Source of the DNA: an uncultured Clostridia bacterium
Lineage (GTDB): Bacteria > Bacillota > Clostridia > Oscillospirales > Oscillospiraceae
Length of the DNA stretch: 64,000 nt
Direction of reading: 5' to 3'
NCBI GenBank assembly: GCA_945877365.1
Contig: CAMCRV010000002.1
Coordinates: 1 to 64,000 of the forward strand
Positions 31,288-40,588 of the stretch are shown here, piece by piece. The notes beneath the pieces were generated by a model. It was not told the DNA's origin. It saw only the letters and a list, made by a program, of their open reading frames with translations, and did no database searches. The position numbers and the translations under genes are program-made. Every line of letters begins with the position of its first letter. Position 1 is the stretch's first letter.

Positions 31288-33891
31288 TTACTCCAACATT
31301 TTTCTGAGTTTGTAAAGCTCGTTCATGGCTTCAATGGGGGTCAGGGTCTCCACGGAAATGCTCCGCAGTGCCTGACAGACCTGCTGGGAAGTAAGATCCA
31401 GCATGGAAATCTGTTCCTCCGGCTCCTTGGGAGTGGCAGGGGTGGGCACGCTGCCGGAATCCTCCAGCTCCGCCAGAATCTCCCGTGCCCGGGTGATGAC
31501 AGCGTTGGGGAGCCCGGCCAGCTTGGCAACCTCGATGCCGTAGCTGTCGTCGGTGGCGCCGGGAACGATTTTCCGCAGGAAAATCATCTGCTCACCCCGT
31601 TTTTTCACGGCGATGTTGTAGTTTTTCACATTGGGGAGCTTCTCCTCCATGGCGGACAGCTCGTGGTAGTGGGTGGCAAACAGAGTTTTCGCCCCCAGAC
31701 GCTTGGGATTGGCGGCGTATTCCAGCACCGCTCGGGCAATGCTCATGCCGTCGTAGGTAGAAGTGCCCCGGCCGATTTCGTCCAGAATCAGAAGACTCCG
31801 GCTGGTGGCGTATTTCAGAATGGAGGCCACCTCCGTCATCTCCACCATAAAGGTGGACTGACCGGAGGCCAGATCGTCGCTGGCGCCGATTCGGGTGAAC
31901 ACCCGATCCACAAGGCCGATGGTGGCGCTTCTGGCGGGGACAAAGGAGCCCATCTGCGCCATGAGAACAATGAGAGCCACCTGACGCATATAGGTGGATT
32001 TACCTGCCATATTGGGGCCCGTGATGATGGCAACCTGATTTTCCAGTCCATCCAGATGAGTGTCGTTGGGGACAAACAGGCTGTCTTTCAGCATGGCCTC
32101 CACCACGGGGTGACGGCCGTCGGTGATGGAAATTTCCTGCCCCAGCGTGATCTGAGGACGGCAGTAGCCCCGCTGAACGGCCACGGCAGCCAGACTGCAC
32201 AGGGCATCGGCGGCAGCCACCGCGGCGGCGGCCTGCTGCACCCTAGATGCCTGCTGAGAAAGATGCTCCCGGAGCTGGGTAAAGATCTGGTATTCCAGTG
32301 CCGTCAGCCGATCCTTGGCGGTGAGCACCTGATTTTCCAGCTCCTTCAGCTCCTGGGTGATGTAGCGCTCGCAGTTGGCAAGGGTCTGCTTGCGGATGTA
32401 GTTTTCCGGCACCTGATCCATAAAGGACTTGGATACCTCAATATAATACCCGAATACCCGGTTAAAGCCCACCTTCAGGGTGCGGATTCCGGTTTTTTCC
32501 CGTTCGGAGGCTTCAATGGCGGCGATGGTGCCGGAGCCGCCTTCCATAATATCTCTCAGCCGGTCGGCTTCTTCGCTGGCGCCCTTGCGGATGATGCCGC
32601 CCTCCCGGATGGTCAGGGGGGGATCGTCCACAATGGTCTTTTCAATCATTTCCGCGCAGTCGTCCAGAGGATCAATGGCCTGTTCCAGCTTTTGCAGCAG
32701 GGAGGAGGAGGCCTTGCCCAGCTGTGCCTTCACAAAAGGCAGCGCCCGAAGACCCCGGGCAAGCCCCAGAAGATCCCGGCAGTTGACGGTGCCGGTGACC
32801 ACCCGGGTCATCACCCGTTCCAGATCCGTCACATCCCGAAGGGCTTCTTCCAGTTCACCCCGGAGAATCACATCGTCCACCAGATCCTCCACAGCCTCCT
32901 GTCGACGGGTGATCTCCAGAGGATCCAGCAGGGGCTTTTCCAGCCAGCTGCGGAGCATCCGCCCTCCCATGGCGGTGTGGGTCTTATCCAGCACCCACAG
33001 CAGGGTGCCTTTTTTCTCCTTGGAGCGCATGGTCTCCGTCAGCTCCAGATTCCGCCGGGCATCCAGATCCAGCTCCATGAATTTGCCGGTGGTGTAGTAT
33101 TGCAGCTGGCGGATGTGCGCCAGACTGTTTTTCTGAACAAACAGCAGGGTTTGCAGCAGAGCTCCCGCGGAAACCACGGCGGCAGGCAGACCGGCAATGC
33201 CCATCTGGACAAGGGTCGCCCCAAAGTGGGATTCCAGCAGGGACTCGGCTTTTTCAAACCGGAACAAATCCGGGTCGCCCTCGTTGACGCAGCAGCGCAG
33301 ACGGTGAAAAATGGCATCGGAAATGACCTCGCAGTCCGCACCGGCGCCGAAGCGGATCACTTCGCTGGGGGCAAAACGACCCAGCTCCGAGGCCACATTT
33401 TGGGGATCGGTGCAGACGGTGACGAAAAACACGCCGGTGGAAACATCGCAGAAGGAAAGGCCAAATTTGCCCCCTTCTGCATAGATGCAGCCGATGTAGT
33501 TGTTCCGGCTCTCCTCCAGCATACAGCTTTCGGTGACGGTGCCGGGGGTGACAATCCGGGTGATTTGCCGCTCCACCAGTCCCTTTGCCAGAGCCGGATC
33601 CTCCATCTGCTCGCAGATGGCTACCTTGTAGCCCTTCTGCACCAGCCGGGCGATATAGGAATCCACGCTGTGATAGGGCACGCCGCACATGGGGGTCTGT
33701 TCTTCTCTGGGCTTGCCCCGATCCCGGGTGGTGAGGGTCAGATCCAGCTCCCGGGCAGCCAGCTTGGCATCCTCGTCGAACATCTCATAGAAGTCGCCCA
33801 GACGGAAAAACAGGATGCAGTCCTGATTGCGCTCCTTGATGGCGTGGTACTGCCGCTGCATGGGGGTCAGTTCATTAACAGCTTTGGCCAT
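31288..33891 (-). CDS. mutS: DNA mismatch repair protein MutS
   Basis: The 867-residue mismatch sensor. The N-terminal mismatch-binding domain has the Phe-x-Glu motif (FFRLGDFYEMFDEDA, residues about 28-42). Core domains follow, and the ATPase has Walker A (TGPNMAGKSTYMRQ), Walker B region LLILDEIGRGTSTYDG and the trans His in LFATHYHEL. It follows miaB by 31 bp and precedes the CPBP gene by 3 bp. Length and motifs are those of MutS1. Confidence 0.98.
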   Translation of the reverse strand: MAKAVNELTPMQRQYHAIKERNQDCILFFRLGDFYEMFDEDAKLAARELDLTLTTRDRGKPREEQTPMCGVPYHSVDSYIARLVQKGYKVAICEQMEDPALAKGLVERQITRIVTPGTVTESCMLEESRNNYIGCIYAEGGKFGLSFCDVSTGVFFVTVCTDPQNVASELGRFAPSEVIRFGAGADCEVISDAIFHRLRCCVNEGDPDLFRFEKAESLLESHFGATLVQMGIAGLPAAVVSAGALLQTLLFVQKNSLAHIRQLQYYTTGKFMELDLDARRNLELTETMRSKEKKGTLLWVLDKTHTAMGGRMLRSWLEKPLLDPLEITRRQEAVEDLVDDVILRGELEEALRDVTDLERVMTRVVTGTVNCRDLLGLARGLRALPFVKAQLGKASSSLLQKLEQAIDPLDDCAEMIEKTIVDDPPLTIREGGIIRKGASEEADRLRDIMEGGSGTIAAIEASEREKTGIRTLKVGFNRVFGYYIEVSKSFMDQVPENYIRKQTLANCERYITQELKELENQVLTAKDRLTALEYQIFTQLREHLSQQASRVQQAAAAVAAADALCSLAAVAVQRGYCRPQITLGQEISITDGRHPVVEAMLKDSLFVPNDTHLDGLENQVAIITGPNMAGKSTYMRQVALIVLMAQMGSFVPARSATIGLVDRVFTRIGASDDLASGQSTFMVEMTEVASILKYATSRSLLILDEIGRGTSTYDGMSIARAVLEYAANPKRLGAKTLFATHYHELSAMEEKLPNVKNYNIAVKKRGEQMIFLRKIVPGATDDSYGIEVAKLAGLPNAVITRAREILAELEDSGSVPTPATPKEPEEQISMLDLTSQQVCQALRSISVETLTPIEAMNELYKLRKMLE

Positions 33892-33922
33892 AAACTTGGT
33901 TCCTTTTCTATAAAATCAGGGG

Positions 33923-35755
33923 TTATTTCTGATAAACTACCTCAAAATACTCGCAGACGCATTCCATATCCTCAGTAAAGTCCATGCCGAAATCCTCCCG
34001 GCATTCCCGGGTAAAGACCTGGGTGTGGGCTTCCTTCCAGTAGGACAGGGACTTATCTCCCTCCCCCTCGATGAAGGCGTATTCCTCCGAAATGTCCTTG
34101 AAAGGTGTGGTCTCCACCCTGATAATCCGGGTGATGCACCGGGGCAGTCCCTTGCCGTCCAGAATCACGGAATACTGCCCAACCTGAGGAATGGGTTCTT
34201 TTTCCAGTTCATACAGGCATTTCAGTCCTGTGGTTGCCCGCTTGTCTCCCCGGAGCAGGGCGGCGAGAATTTCATCTGCCATTTCCGGATAGCCGTAGCT
34301 GTAGGCATCGTATTCCGGGATATCCAGCCCGGATTCCCGGACAAACTGGGCAATCCGATCCTCACCGGTGAGGCTCCAGGTGGTGGCTCCGGTGATGGTC
34401 AGATACCGGAAAGAGCCGATGAGACCATCTTCTCCGGCAAAGCGCACCAGCCGTCCGCCCTCGGTGCGGGCGGTAAGCAGATCGCCGTCTCTGCCGTCAA
34501 TAAGGCAGCGCAGCGTTCTGCCGATGTAGCGATTGTGAATCTCCTGAGAGATCTCGTTCTGGACAGCACAGAGCCGGTCGAACCGGCGGTTTTTCTCCTC
34601 CTTGGGGGTAGGGTCCTCCAGTGCGGCGGCAGGGGTGCCGGGTCGGGGGGAGAAGATGAAGGTGAACAGAGCGTCGTACTGTACCGTCTGAATCAGAGAG
34701 ATGGTCTCCTCGAACTCCTCCTCGGTCTCCCCGGGGAAGCCCACAATCACATCGGAGGTCAGCACCAGCTCCGGCATGACGGATTTGGCGTAGTTGACAG
34801 CTTCCAGATACTTCTCCCGGTCATAGTGCCGGTTCATGGCCTTCAGCACCTGGCTGGAGCCGGACTGGAAGGGAAGGTGCAGCTGTTTGGCAATCTTGGG
34901 GTACTTTGCCATGGTGTCGAAGAGCTTGGGGGAGGCGTCTCTGGGATGGCTGGTCATAAACCGGATTAAGAAATCCCCGGGCAGCTGGGCAATGGCAGTC
35001 AGCAGGTCGGCAAAGTCCATGCCGCCCTCCAGATCCTTGCCGTAGGAGTTGACATTCTGCCCCAGCAGGGTGATTTCTTTGGCTCCGTTTTCAATGAGCT
35101 GCCGGCACTCTGCCAGAATATCCTCCGGCTTCCGGCTGCGCTCCCGACCCCGGACATAGGGGACGATGCAGTAGGTGCAGAAGTTGTTGCAGCCGTACAT
35201 GATGGACACCCATGCCTTCAGGGAGGAATCCCGCACCTGCGGGATGCCTTCGGCGATGGAGCCGGGCTCGTCTGCCACGAAGAACTGCCGTTTTTTCCCG
35301 GTGAGCACCCGGAAGAGAATCTCCGGGAACTGCCACAGGTGATGGGTGGAGAAAACCCCGTCCACATGGGGGAAGCTCTTCTGAATCCGGTCGCAGACCT
35401 TTTTTTCGCCTGCCATGCAGCCGCACAGGAAAATTTTCTGCTCAGGGTGGCGGCGCTTGGTGTGGGTCAGGGCACCCAGATTGCCGAAGACACGCTGCTC
35501 GGCGTGCTCCCGGATGGCACAGGTGTTCATCACCACCACATCGGCTCCCTCGGCCTGCTGCACCATGGCGTAGCCGCTCATGGTCAGGTATCCCCTCAGT
35601 TTTTCGGAGTCGGCTTCATTCTGCTGGCATCCGTAGGTCTCCACATAGGCGGTGGGGGTGCGCCCGGCCTGCTGCCAGAGGGCGGCGATTTGATCGCAGA
35701 AGGCAAACTGGCTGTCAAGCTGAGCCTGTGCTATGACGGTGGTTTTTGTATCCAT
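33923..35755 (-). CDS. miaB: tRNA methylthiotransferase MiaB fused to an ASCH domain
   Basis: Residues 1 to about 480 are a complete MiaB, the radical-SAM enzyme that turns i6A37 of tRNA into ms2i6A37. The N-terminal cluster cysteines lie in VETYGCQQNEAD, MNTCAIREHAEQ and FLCGCMA. The radical-SAM triad is in YGCNNFCTYCIVPYVRGRE, and a TRAM domain covers residues about 405-465. The remaining 130 residues are a complete ASCH domain (KRATTGLKCLYELEKEPIP, GQYSVILDGKGLPRCI, EGEGDKSLSYW, ECVCEYFEVVY). The usual MiaB is 440-480 residues, so this is a fusion in one frame without a visible break. ASCH domains bind RNA or act on acetylcytidine. Its operon also holds miaA. Confidence 0.93.
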   Translation of the reverse strand: MDTKTTVIAQAQLDSQFAFCDQIAALWQQAGRTPTAYVETYGCQQNEADSEKLRGYLTMSGYAMVQQAEGADVVVMNTCAIREHAEQRVFGNLGALTHTKRRHPEQKIFLCGCMAGEKKVCDRIQKSFPHVDGVFSTHHLWQFPEILFRVLTGKKRQFFVADEPGSIAEGIPQVRDSSLKAWVSIMYGCNNFCTYCIVPYVRGRERSRKPEDILAECRQLIENGAKEITLLGQNVNSYGKDLEGGMDFADLLTAIAQLPGDFLIRFMTSHPRDASPKLFDTMAKYPKIAKQLHLPFQSGSSQVLKAMNRHYDREKYLEAVNYAKSVMPELVLTSDVIVGFPGETEEEFEETISLIQTVQYDALFTFIFSPRPGTPAAALEDPTPKEEKNRRFDRLCAVQNEISQEIHNRYIGRTLRCLIDGRDGDLLTARTEGGRLVRFAGEDGLIGSFRYLTITGATTWSLTGEDRIAQFVRESGLDIPEYDAYSYGYPEMADEILAALLRGDKRATTGLKCLYELEKEPIPQVGQYSVILDGKGLPRCITRIIRVETTPFKDISEEYAFIEGEGDKSLSYWKEAHTQVFTRECREDFGMDFTEDMECVCEYFEVVYQK

Positions 35756-35793
35756 GGGGATTCTCCTTAAAATCTATAGTCTCCTAACTATAT

Positions 35794-35822
35794 ATAATAC
35801 CATTCTTCAGTCTCTTTTGCAA
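35794..35822 (-). promoter_or_regulatory. Promoter of the miaB-mutS-mutL run
   Basis: TTGCAA (35822-35817) and TATTAT (35799-35794) with 17-bp spacing on the minus strand, about 40 bp before the miaB start. Confidence 0.75.
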
Positions 35823-35877
35823 GGGCAATCCGGGAAGAAAAAACAGGGTCGGAAATGTAAACAATCTGTGTTTTGCC

Positions 35878-35906
35878 TTGCAATCCCGGGACAATCATGG
35901 TAAAAT
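35878..35906 (+). promoter_or_regulatory. Promoter of the zinc-ribbon/parvulin gene
   Basis: TTGCAA (35878-35883) and TAAAAT (35901-35906) with 17-bp spacing, 44 bp before the ATG. Confidence 0.75.
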
Positions 35907-35949
35907 ACTTCCGCTTATATTCCCAATGTGGGAGAAATGAGGATTGAAA

Positions 35950-37536
35950 ATGGAAAAATGCAAGTTTTGTGATGCTCAGCTGGAGGAAGGCAGCACCGTC
36001 TGCCCCGGCTGCGGTAAAGATAATGCTGCACAGCAAGCACCTGTGGAGGAAACCCCGGCAGCGGAGACTGTAGCCGAACAGGAGACTGCCGAGGTGGAGC
36101 AGCCTGCGGCAGCGGAGGGGACTGCGGACACTCAGCCGGCTTCCGAAGCAGAGGCCACTTCCGCAGATCAGCAGCCTGAAAATCAGGAGGAAAATGAGAC
36201 AGCTCCCGCAGAGCAACAGTCTGAAAAGCAGGAGGATGCCAAATCCGAAGCTCCTGCCGCCAAAACCGGCCTGTCCGCCGGAAAGCTGGCGCTGGCAGTT
36301 GCGGCGGTTGTGGTTGTAATTGCCGTTGTGGTGGCTCTGGTATTTGGCGGCAAGGTGAAGGAGCCTGCCCAGGAGACTCCCACCGAGGAAACGGCTGCGG
36401 AGGTTCAGCCCACCATCCCTGCCGATGGGAACCCCGATGACGAGACCTGCAAGGGTACCTATACCATCACCGATGAGGCTGCCGAAGCCGATGCCGACAA
36501 GATTGTGGCGAAAATTGGCGACCACACCCTGACCAATGGTCAGCTCCGGGTGTTCTACTGGCAGACCGTCACCAACTACCTGTCCTCCAACACCGGCAGC
36601 TATATGATGTACTACGGCGGACTGGATATCACCCAGCCGCTGGACACCCAGCGCTGCATGGAGGACGAGAATCTGACCTGGCAGCAGTTTTTCCTGAAGG
36701 AGGCTCTGAATGCATGGAAGAACTATGTGGTTCTGTCCGAAAAGGCAGCGGAGTCCGGTATGGAGATGGAGGCGGATGCCAAGGCATATCTGGATTCCAT
36801 CGAGGACAACCTCACCCAGCTGGCTCAGAGCTATGGTCTGGAAAACGCTCAGGAGCTGCTGAAGGTCAATCTGGGTGCGGGTGTGAACATTGAGGACTTT
36901 GCCAACTTCCAGCGGCTTGTCATCAACGGCAACCTCTACTATGATGATTTCCAGGCAGGCATCAACCCCACTGCCGAGGAGCTGGATGCATTCTTTGCCC
37001 AGCACGAGGAGGACTATGTTGCCAGCGGCATCACCAAGGATGGAGACTTTGTGGATGTGCGTCATGTGCTCATCAGCCCGGAAGGCGGCACCACCGACGA
37101 AAACGGCACCACTACCTACTCCGATGCGGAGTGGGAGGCCTGTGAGACAAAGGCACGGGAGCTGATGAACAGCTGGACGCTGGGTGACCGCAGCGAGTCC
37201 AGCTTTGCAGCCCTTGCCCAGTCCGCCTCTCAGGACCCCGGCTCTGCCTCCAACGGCGGCCTGTATCAGAATGTCCGGGAGGGACAGATGGTTCCCGAGT
37301 TCAACGACTGGTGCTTTGATGAGAAGCGGGAGCCTGGCCACAGCGGCATTGTAAAGACCGACTACGGCTATCACCTGATGTACTTTGTGGGACGCACCCC
37401 CATCTGGGAGTACTACACCCGTCAGGACTATATTCTGGACAAATCCAATGCCATGGTGCAGGAGCTGATTGGCAGGCAGAGTGTGGATGTGGACTACGGT
37501 GCCATCACCCTGGGTCTTGTGAATCTGGCAGGATAA
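35950..37536 (+). CDS. Membrane-anchored peptidylprolyl isomerase with N-terminal zinc ribbon
   Basis: A 528-residue protein. It opens with a cytoplasmic zinc ribbon (CKFCDAQLEEGSTVCPGCG, residues 4-22). An acidic, Pro/Gln/Ala/Glu-rich linker follows to about residue 110, then a membrane helix (about 116-138, LALAVAAVVVVIAVVVALVF). The outside part resembles SurA/PrsA foldases: a helical N-domain, then a parvulin rotamase (DVRHVLISPEGG, ending KTDYGYHLMYFVGRTP). ATG at 35950 is chosen over TTG at 35944 by spacing from GAGG. The foldase role on exported proteins is inferred from the family. It is monocistronic. Confidence 0.85.
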   Translation: MEKCKFCDAQLEEGSTVCPGCGKDNAAQQAPVEETPAAETVAEQETAEVEQPAAAEGTADTQPASEAEATSADQQPENQEENETAPAEQQSEKQEDAKSEAPAAKTGLSAGKLALAVAAVVVVIAVVVALVFGGKVKEPAQETPTEETAAEVQPTIPADGNPDDETCKGTYTITDEAAEADADKIVAKIGDHTLTNGQLRVFYWQTVTNYLSSNTGSYMMYYGGLDITQPLDTQRCMEDENLTWQQFFLKEALNAWKNYVVLSEKAAESGMEMEADAKAYLDSIEDNLTQLAQSYGLENAQELLKVNLGAGVNIEDFANFQRLVINGNLYYDDFQAGINPTAEELDAFFAQHEEDYVASGITKDGDFVDVRHVLISPEGGTTDENGTTTYSDAEWEACETKARELMNSWTLGDRSESSFAALAQSASQDPGSASNGGLYQNVREGQMVPEFNDWCFDEKREPGHSGIVKTDYGYHLMYFVGRTPIWEYYTRQDYILDKSNAMVQELIGRQSVDVDYGAITLGLVNLAG

Positions 37537-37554
37537 TCTCTATATTATAATGTA

Positions 37555-37581
37555 GGGCGTGCTGCTTTTGGCAGCACGCCC
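37555..37581. terminator. Bidirectional terminator between the parvulin gene and dus
   Basis: An 11-bp perfect stem (GGGCGTGCTGC and complement) with a 5-nt loop lies between two convergent genes. Confidence 0.85.
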
Positions 37582-37586
37582 CTTTG

Positions 37587-38507
37587 CTATTTGAATTCAA
37601 GCGTATGGAAAATCTCCGAGCAGATGCTGTTGTATTCGCCAAGCTCCGTGGATTTGCGCAGGCGTTTGAAGAGCTTTTCCCCTCCCGGAAACCGGCTTTG
37701 CAGAAGCCCCCAGTGCTCCTTCAGCCGGAACATGGCATTGCGGCTGCTGCCGAAGGCCGCGGCATACGCTTCCATCAGCTCTGCCATGTAGCTTTCCAGA
37801 AGCCGGATATCCGTGCCGCCGCAGAGCATTCCGGGGTCGGCAATCAGCCCCCGGCCGATCATCACGGATTGCAGGCCGGGAAAGGCTTCCTGAAGCTTCG
37901 CCGCCTGAGAAGGAGAGGAAATATCTCCGTTGAAGCACAGGGGATTGGCGCTGTTTTCCCACGCCCATTGAAACATTTCTCCGTCAGCGCTGCCGCTGTA
38001 GAACTGCCTTCGGACTCTGGGGTGGATGGTAAGCTCCCGGATGGGATAGCGGTTGAATACTTCCAGCAGAGCGTAAAACTCCTCGGGAGCTTCCAGTCCC
38101 AGCCGGGTTTTGACGGATATGGCAATGGGAGTTTTTTCAAAAACCTCCCCCAGAAACCGATCCAGAGTTTCCGGGTTTCCCAGCATTCCGCTGCCCTTGC
38201 CCTTGGCCACCACCGTCCCGGAGGGGCAGCCGCAGTTGAGATTCACTTCGTCATAGCCCCGATCCAGACACACCTGCGCGGCCCAGAGAAAGCTGTCGCT
38301 GTCCCTGGTCAGCACTTGGGGGACGGCGCGGAAGGGGACGCCGTCTGCCGCAGGCAGCTCCCGTTCCTCCCGGGGGGTGAGCCGCCGGTGGACGGTGGGG
38401 GAGAAGAAGGGCATATAATAAGTATCCACACCGGGAAAATATTTATGGTGCACCTGCCGGAAAATGCTGTCGGTAAGCCCCTCCATGGGGGCAAAGTAGT
38501 ATTTCAT
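37587..38507 (-). CDS. tRNA-dihydrouridine synthase family protein
   Basis: A 306-residue FMN enzyme of the Dus family, which reduces uridines in the tRNA D loop using NADPH. The N-terminus FAPMEGLTDSIFRQ and the catalytic cysteine region EVNLNCGCPSGTVVAKGKGS are diagnostic. The phosphate-binding part is FNGDISS and VMIGRGLIADPG. ATG at 38507 follows GAAGGTG at a normal distance. Which uridine it modifies cannot be read. It is separated from RNase J by a terminator. Confidence 0.93.
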   Translation of the reverse strand: MKYYFAPMEGLTDSIFRQVHHKYFPGVDTYYMPFFSPTVHRRLTPREERELPAADGVPFRAVPQVLTRDSDSFLWAAQVCLDRGYDEVNLNCGCPSGTVVAKGKGSGMLGNPETLDRFLGEVFEKTPIAISVKTRLGLEAPEEFYALLEVFNRYPIRELTIHPRVRRQFYSGSADGEMFQWAWENSANPLCFNGDISSPSQAAKLQEAFPGLQSVMIGRGLIADPGMLCGGTDIRLLESYMAELMEAYAAAFGSSRNAMFRLKEHWGLLQSRFPGGEKLFKRLRKSTELGEYNSICSEIFHTLEFK

Positions 38508-38526
38508 AAACGCACCTTCTACGGAA

Positions 38527-38558
38527 AAGCCGCACATCCCACGGGGAATGTGCGGCTT
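38527..38558 (-). terminator. Terminator of the RNase J gene
   Basis: A stem of about 14 bp (AAGCCGCACAT plus CCC against GGG plus ATGTGCGGCTT) lies after the stop codon and is followed on the minus strand by TTTTCC. Confidence 0.8.
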
Positions 38559-38567
38559 GTTTCATTT

Positions 38568-40223
38568 TTATACCTCCATGATCACGGGCAGAATCATGGG
38601 ATTGCGCTTGGTGGTCTTGTACAGGTAGCCGCTGATGTCGTTCTTGATGGCGGACTTGATGGCGGACCAGTCTCGAACACGCTTGCGCTGGCACCGCTCG
38701 ATGGCCTCCAGCGCCACAGTGCGCAGCTCCTCCATCAGCTCCTCGGATTCCTTGACATAGATAAAGCCTCTGGTGATGATATCCGGGCCGGTGATGATGC
38801 TGCCGTCCTCGCTGGACAGGTTCAGGCACACCACGATCATGCCGTCCTCCGCCAGATGCTTCCGATCCCGGAGCACCACGCTGCCCACATCGCCTACGCC
38901 GATGCCGTCCACAAAGACCTTGCCTGCGGTGACGGCGCCGTTGACCTTGCAGCTCTTGGTGGTGAACTCAAATACCGTACCCAGCTCGCCGATATGGATG
39001 TTTCTGGGCTGCATACCCATGGACTGAGCCAGTTTGCTGTGGATCTGCAGCATCCGCTGCTCGCCGTGGACGGGCAGGAAGAACCGGGGCTTCACCAGAC
39101 CGTGGATGATCTTCAGCTCCTCCTGACAGGCGTGACCGGAGACATGAAGTCCCTCGCTCTTTTCATAGACCACATCCGCGCCCTTGCGGTACAGCTCATT
39201 GATGATCCGGGAAATGGCCTTTTCATTGCCGGGAATGGCGGAGGCGGAAATGATAATCCGGTCGCCGGAGGTAATCTCCACCTGTTTGTGGGTGTTGAAG
39301 GCCATCCGGAACAGGGCGGACATATTCTCACCCTGAGAGCCGGTGGAGACAATGACCACCTTGTTTTTGGGCAGACTCTTGATGGCATTCAGATCCACCA
39401 GCGTACCGGGCTTCACTTTGAGGTAGCCCAGCTCCTGCGCCACCTTGATCATGTTTTCCATGCTCCGTCCGGTGACGGCCACCTTGCGGCCGTGGCGCTG
39501 GGCGGTTTCCAGAACGGCGCGGAGCCGGTGCATATTGGAGGCGAAGGTAGTGACGATGATCCGTTGGTCGCAGTTCTTGAACTGCCGATCCAGAGAACCT
39601 GCCACAACGGACTCGCTGGGGGTGTAGCCTGCCCGTTCCACATTGGTGGAATCTGCCAGCAGAGCCAGAACGCCCTCATTGCCCAGCTGACCGAAGCGAG
39701 CCAGATCAATCATGCCGTCGGAGGCGGTGGGGTCAATTTTGAAGTCGCCGGTCATCACCACCGTGCCCACCGGGGTTTTGATGGCAAAGGCCACAGCGTC
39801 GGCAATGGAGTGGTTCACATGGATGAACTCCACGCTGAAGCAGCCTGCCTTTACCACATCCCCGGGCTTGTGGGTCACCAGCTTGACCTTGTCTGCCAGA
39901 CGGTGCTCCTCCAGCTTCAGCTTGATGAGGCCGTTGGTCATGGCGGTGCCGTGAATGGGGCAGCTGAGCTGCCGCATGGCATAGGGAATGGAACCAATGT
40001 GATCCTCGTGCCCATGGGTGATGAACATACCCCGCAGCTTTTTGCTGTTCTGCACCAGATAGCTGAAGTCGGGGATCACCAGATCCACGCCATACATATC
40101 TTCATCGGGGAAACCGACACCGCAGTCCACCACGATCATGTCCTTGCCGTATTCCAGAACGGTGATGTTTTTTCCGATTTCATCCAGACCGCCCAGAGGG
40201 ATAATTTTCAGTTTTTCTGCCAA
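38568..40223 (-). CDS. Ribonuclease J
   Basis: A 551-residue metallo-beta-lactamase-fold RNase with 5' exonuclease and endonuclease activity, central to Firmicutes RNA decay. The start is TTG at 40223 (MAEKLKIIPLGGLDEIGKN) since AAAGGAG lies 8 nt upstream; longer open reading has no family similarity. Metal-binding motif HGHEDHIGSIPY is at residues about 75-86. The beta-CASP region includes STGSQGENMSALFRM, and HVSGHACQEELK follows. The mRNA has a leader of about 200 nt, so post-transcriptional control is possible. Whether J1 or J2 is not decided. Confidence 0.96.
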   Translation of the reverse strand: MAEKLKIIPLGGLDEIGKNITVLEYGKDMIVVDCGVGFPDEDMYGVDLVIPDFSYLVQNSKKLRGMFITHGHEDHIGSIPYAMRQLSCPIHGTAMTNGLIKLKLEEHRLADKVKLVTHKPGDVVKAGCFSVEFIHVNHSIADAVAFAIKTPVGTVVMTGDFKIDPTASDGMIDLARFGQLGNEGVLALLADSTNVERAGYTPSESVVAGSLDRQFKNCDQRIIVTTFASNMHRLRAVLETAQRHGRKVAVTGRSMENMIKVAQELGYLKVKPGTLVDLNAIKSLPKNKVVIVSTGSQGENMSALFRMAFNTHKQVEITSGDRIIISASAIPGNEKAISRIINELYRKGADVVYEKSEGLHVSGHACQEELKIIHGLVKPRFFLPVHGEQRMLQIHSKLAQSMGMQPRNIHIGELGTVFEFTTKSCKVNGAVTAGKVFVDGIGVGDVGSVVLRDRKHLAEDGMIVVCLNLSSEDGSIITGPDIITRGFIYVKESEELMEELRTVALEAIERCQRKRVRDWSAIKSAIKNDISGYLYKTTKRNPMILPVIMEV

Positions 40224-40512
40224 ATAAAATACTCCTTTCAATTTTTTTGCCCGAAAATGGACAAAACAACGAAGCAACCGCTTTCCGGGAAAACCGACCC
40301 TGAATCGCCGCATCCCGAAAAAAACGCCTGCATTTCCTATGTTAGATCTTCCGGAGAAGATCGTTCTTTCTAAAAGTACCAAGACAAAAGGTCTCAGAAC
40401 AGTTGCCCGGGTCTGCCCATCCCGGCGCATTCCATGATAGTATAACACAGAAATGTGAAAAAGTATACAATTATTTTTCGCGATGAGGAAGCCTGTTTTT
40501 CCGGAAAAGCAG
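40224..40512. other. Intergenic leader/control region between RNase J and gdpP
   Basis: About 290 bp without a gene. A TATACT box near 40443 on the minus strand with a weak -35 may start RNase J transcription, giving a leader of roughly 200 nt. The leader holds a 7-bp hairpin (GATCTTC / GAAGATC, near 40346) and A-rich stretches. No riboswitch class is recognised. Confidence 0.45.
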
Positions 40513-40541
40513 TTGCACCATTGGCACGGATTTGCTATAAT
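40513..40541 (+). promoter_or_regulatory. Promoter of the gdpP-rplI-dnaB run
   Basis: TTGCAC (40513-40518) and TATAAT (40536-40541) with 17-bp spacing, 48 bp before the gdpP start. Confidence 0.82.
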
Positions 40542-40588
40542 AGCGAATATCGTGGATTATTATGACCATTGAGAAGGAGGCAGAACCC

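Noticed and set aside
33923-35755. The MiaB-ASCH fusion as a sequencing frameshift joining two genes
   Set aside because: The frame is continuous, both domains are complete, and there is no internal stop, start signal or homopolymer at the junction.
40223-40448. Extended RNase J N-terminus to 40448
   Set aside because: The extra 75 residues match nothing in RNase J and include the likely promoter; a TTG with AAAGGAG fits the family start.
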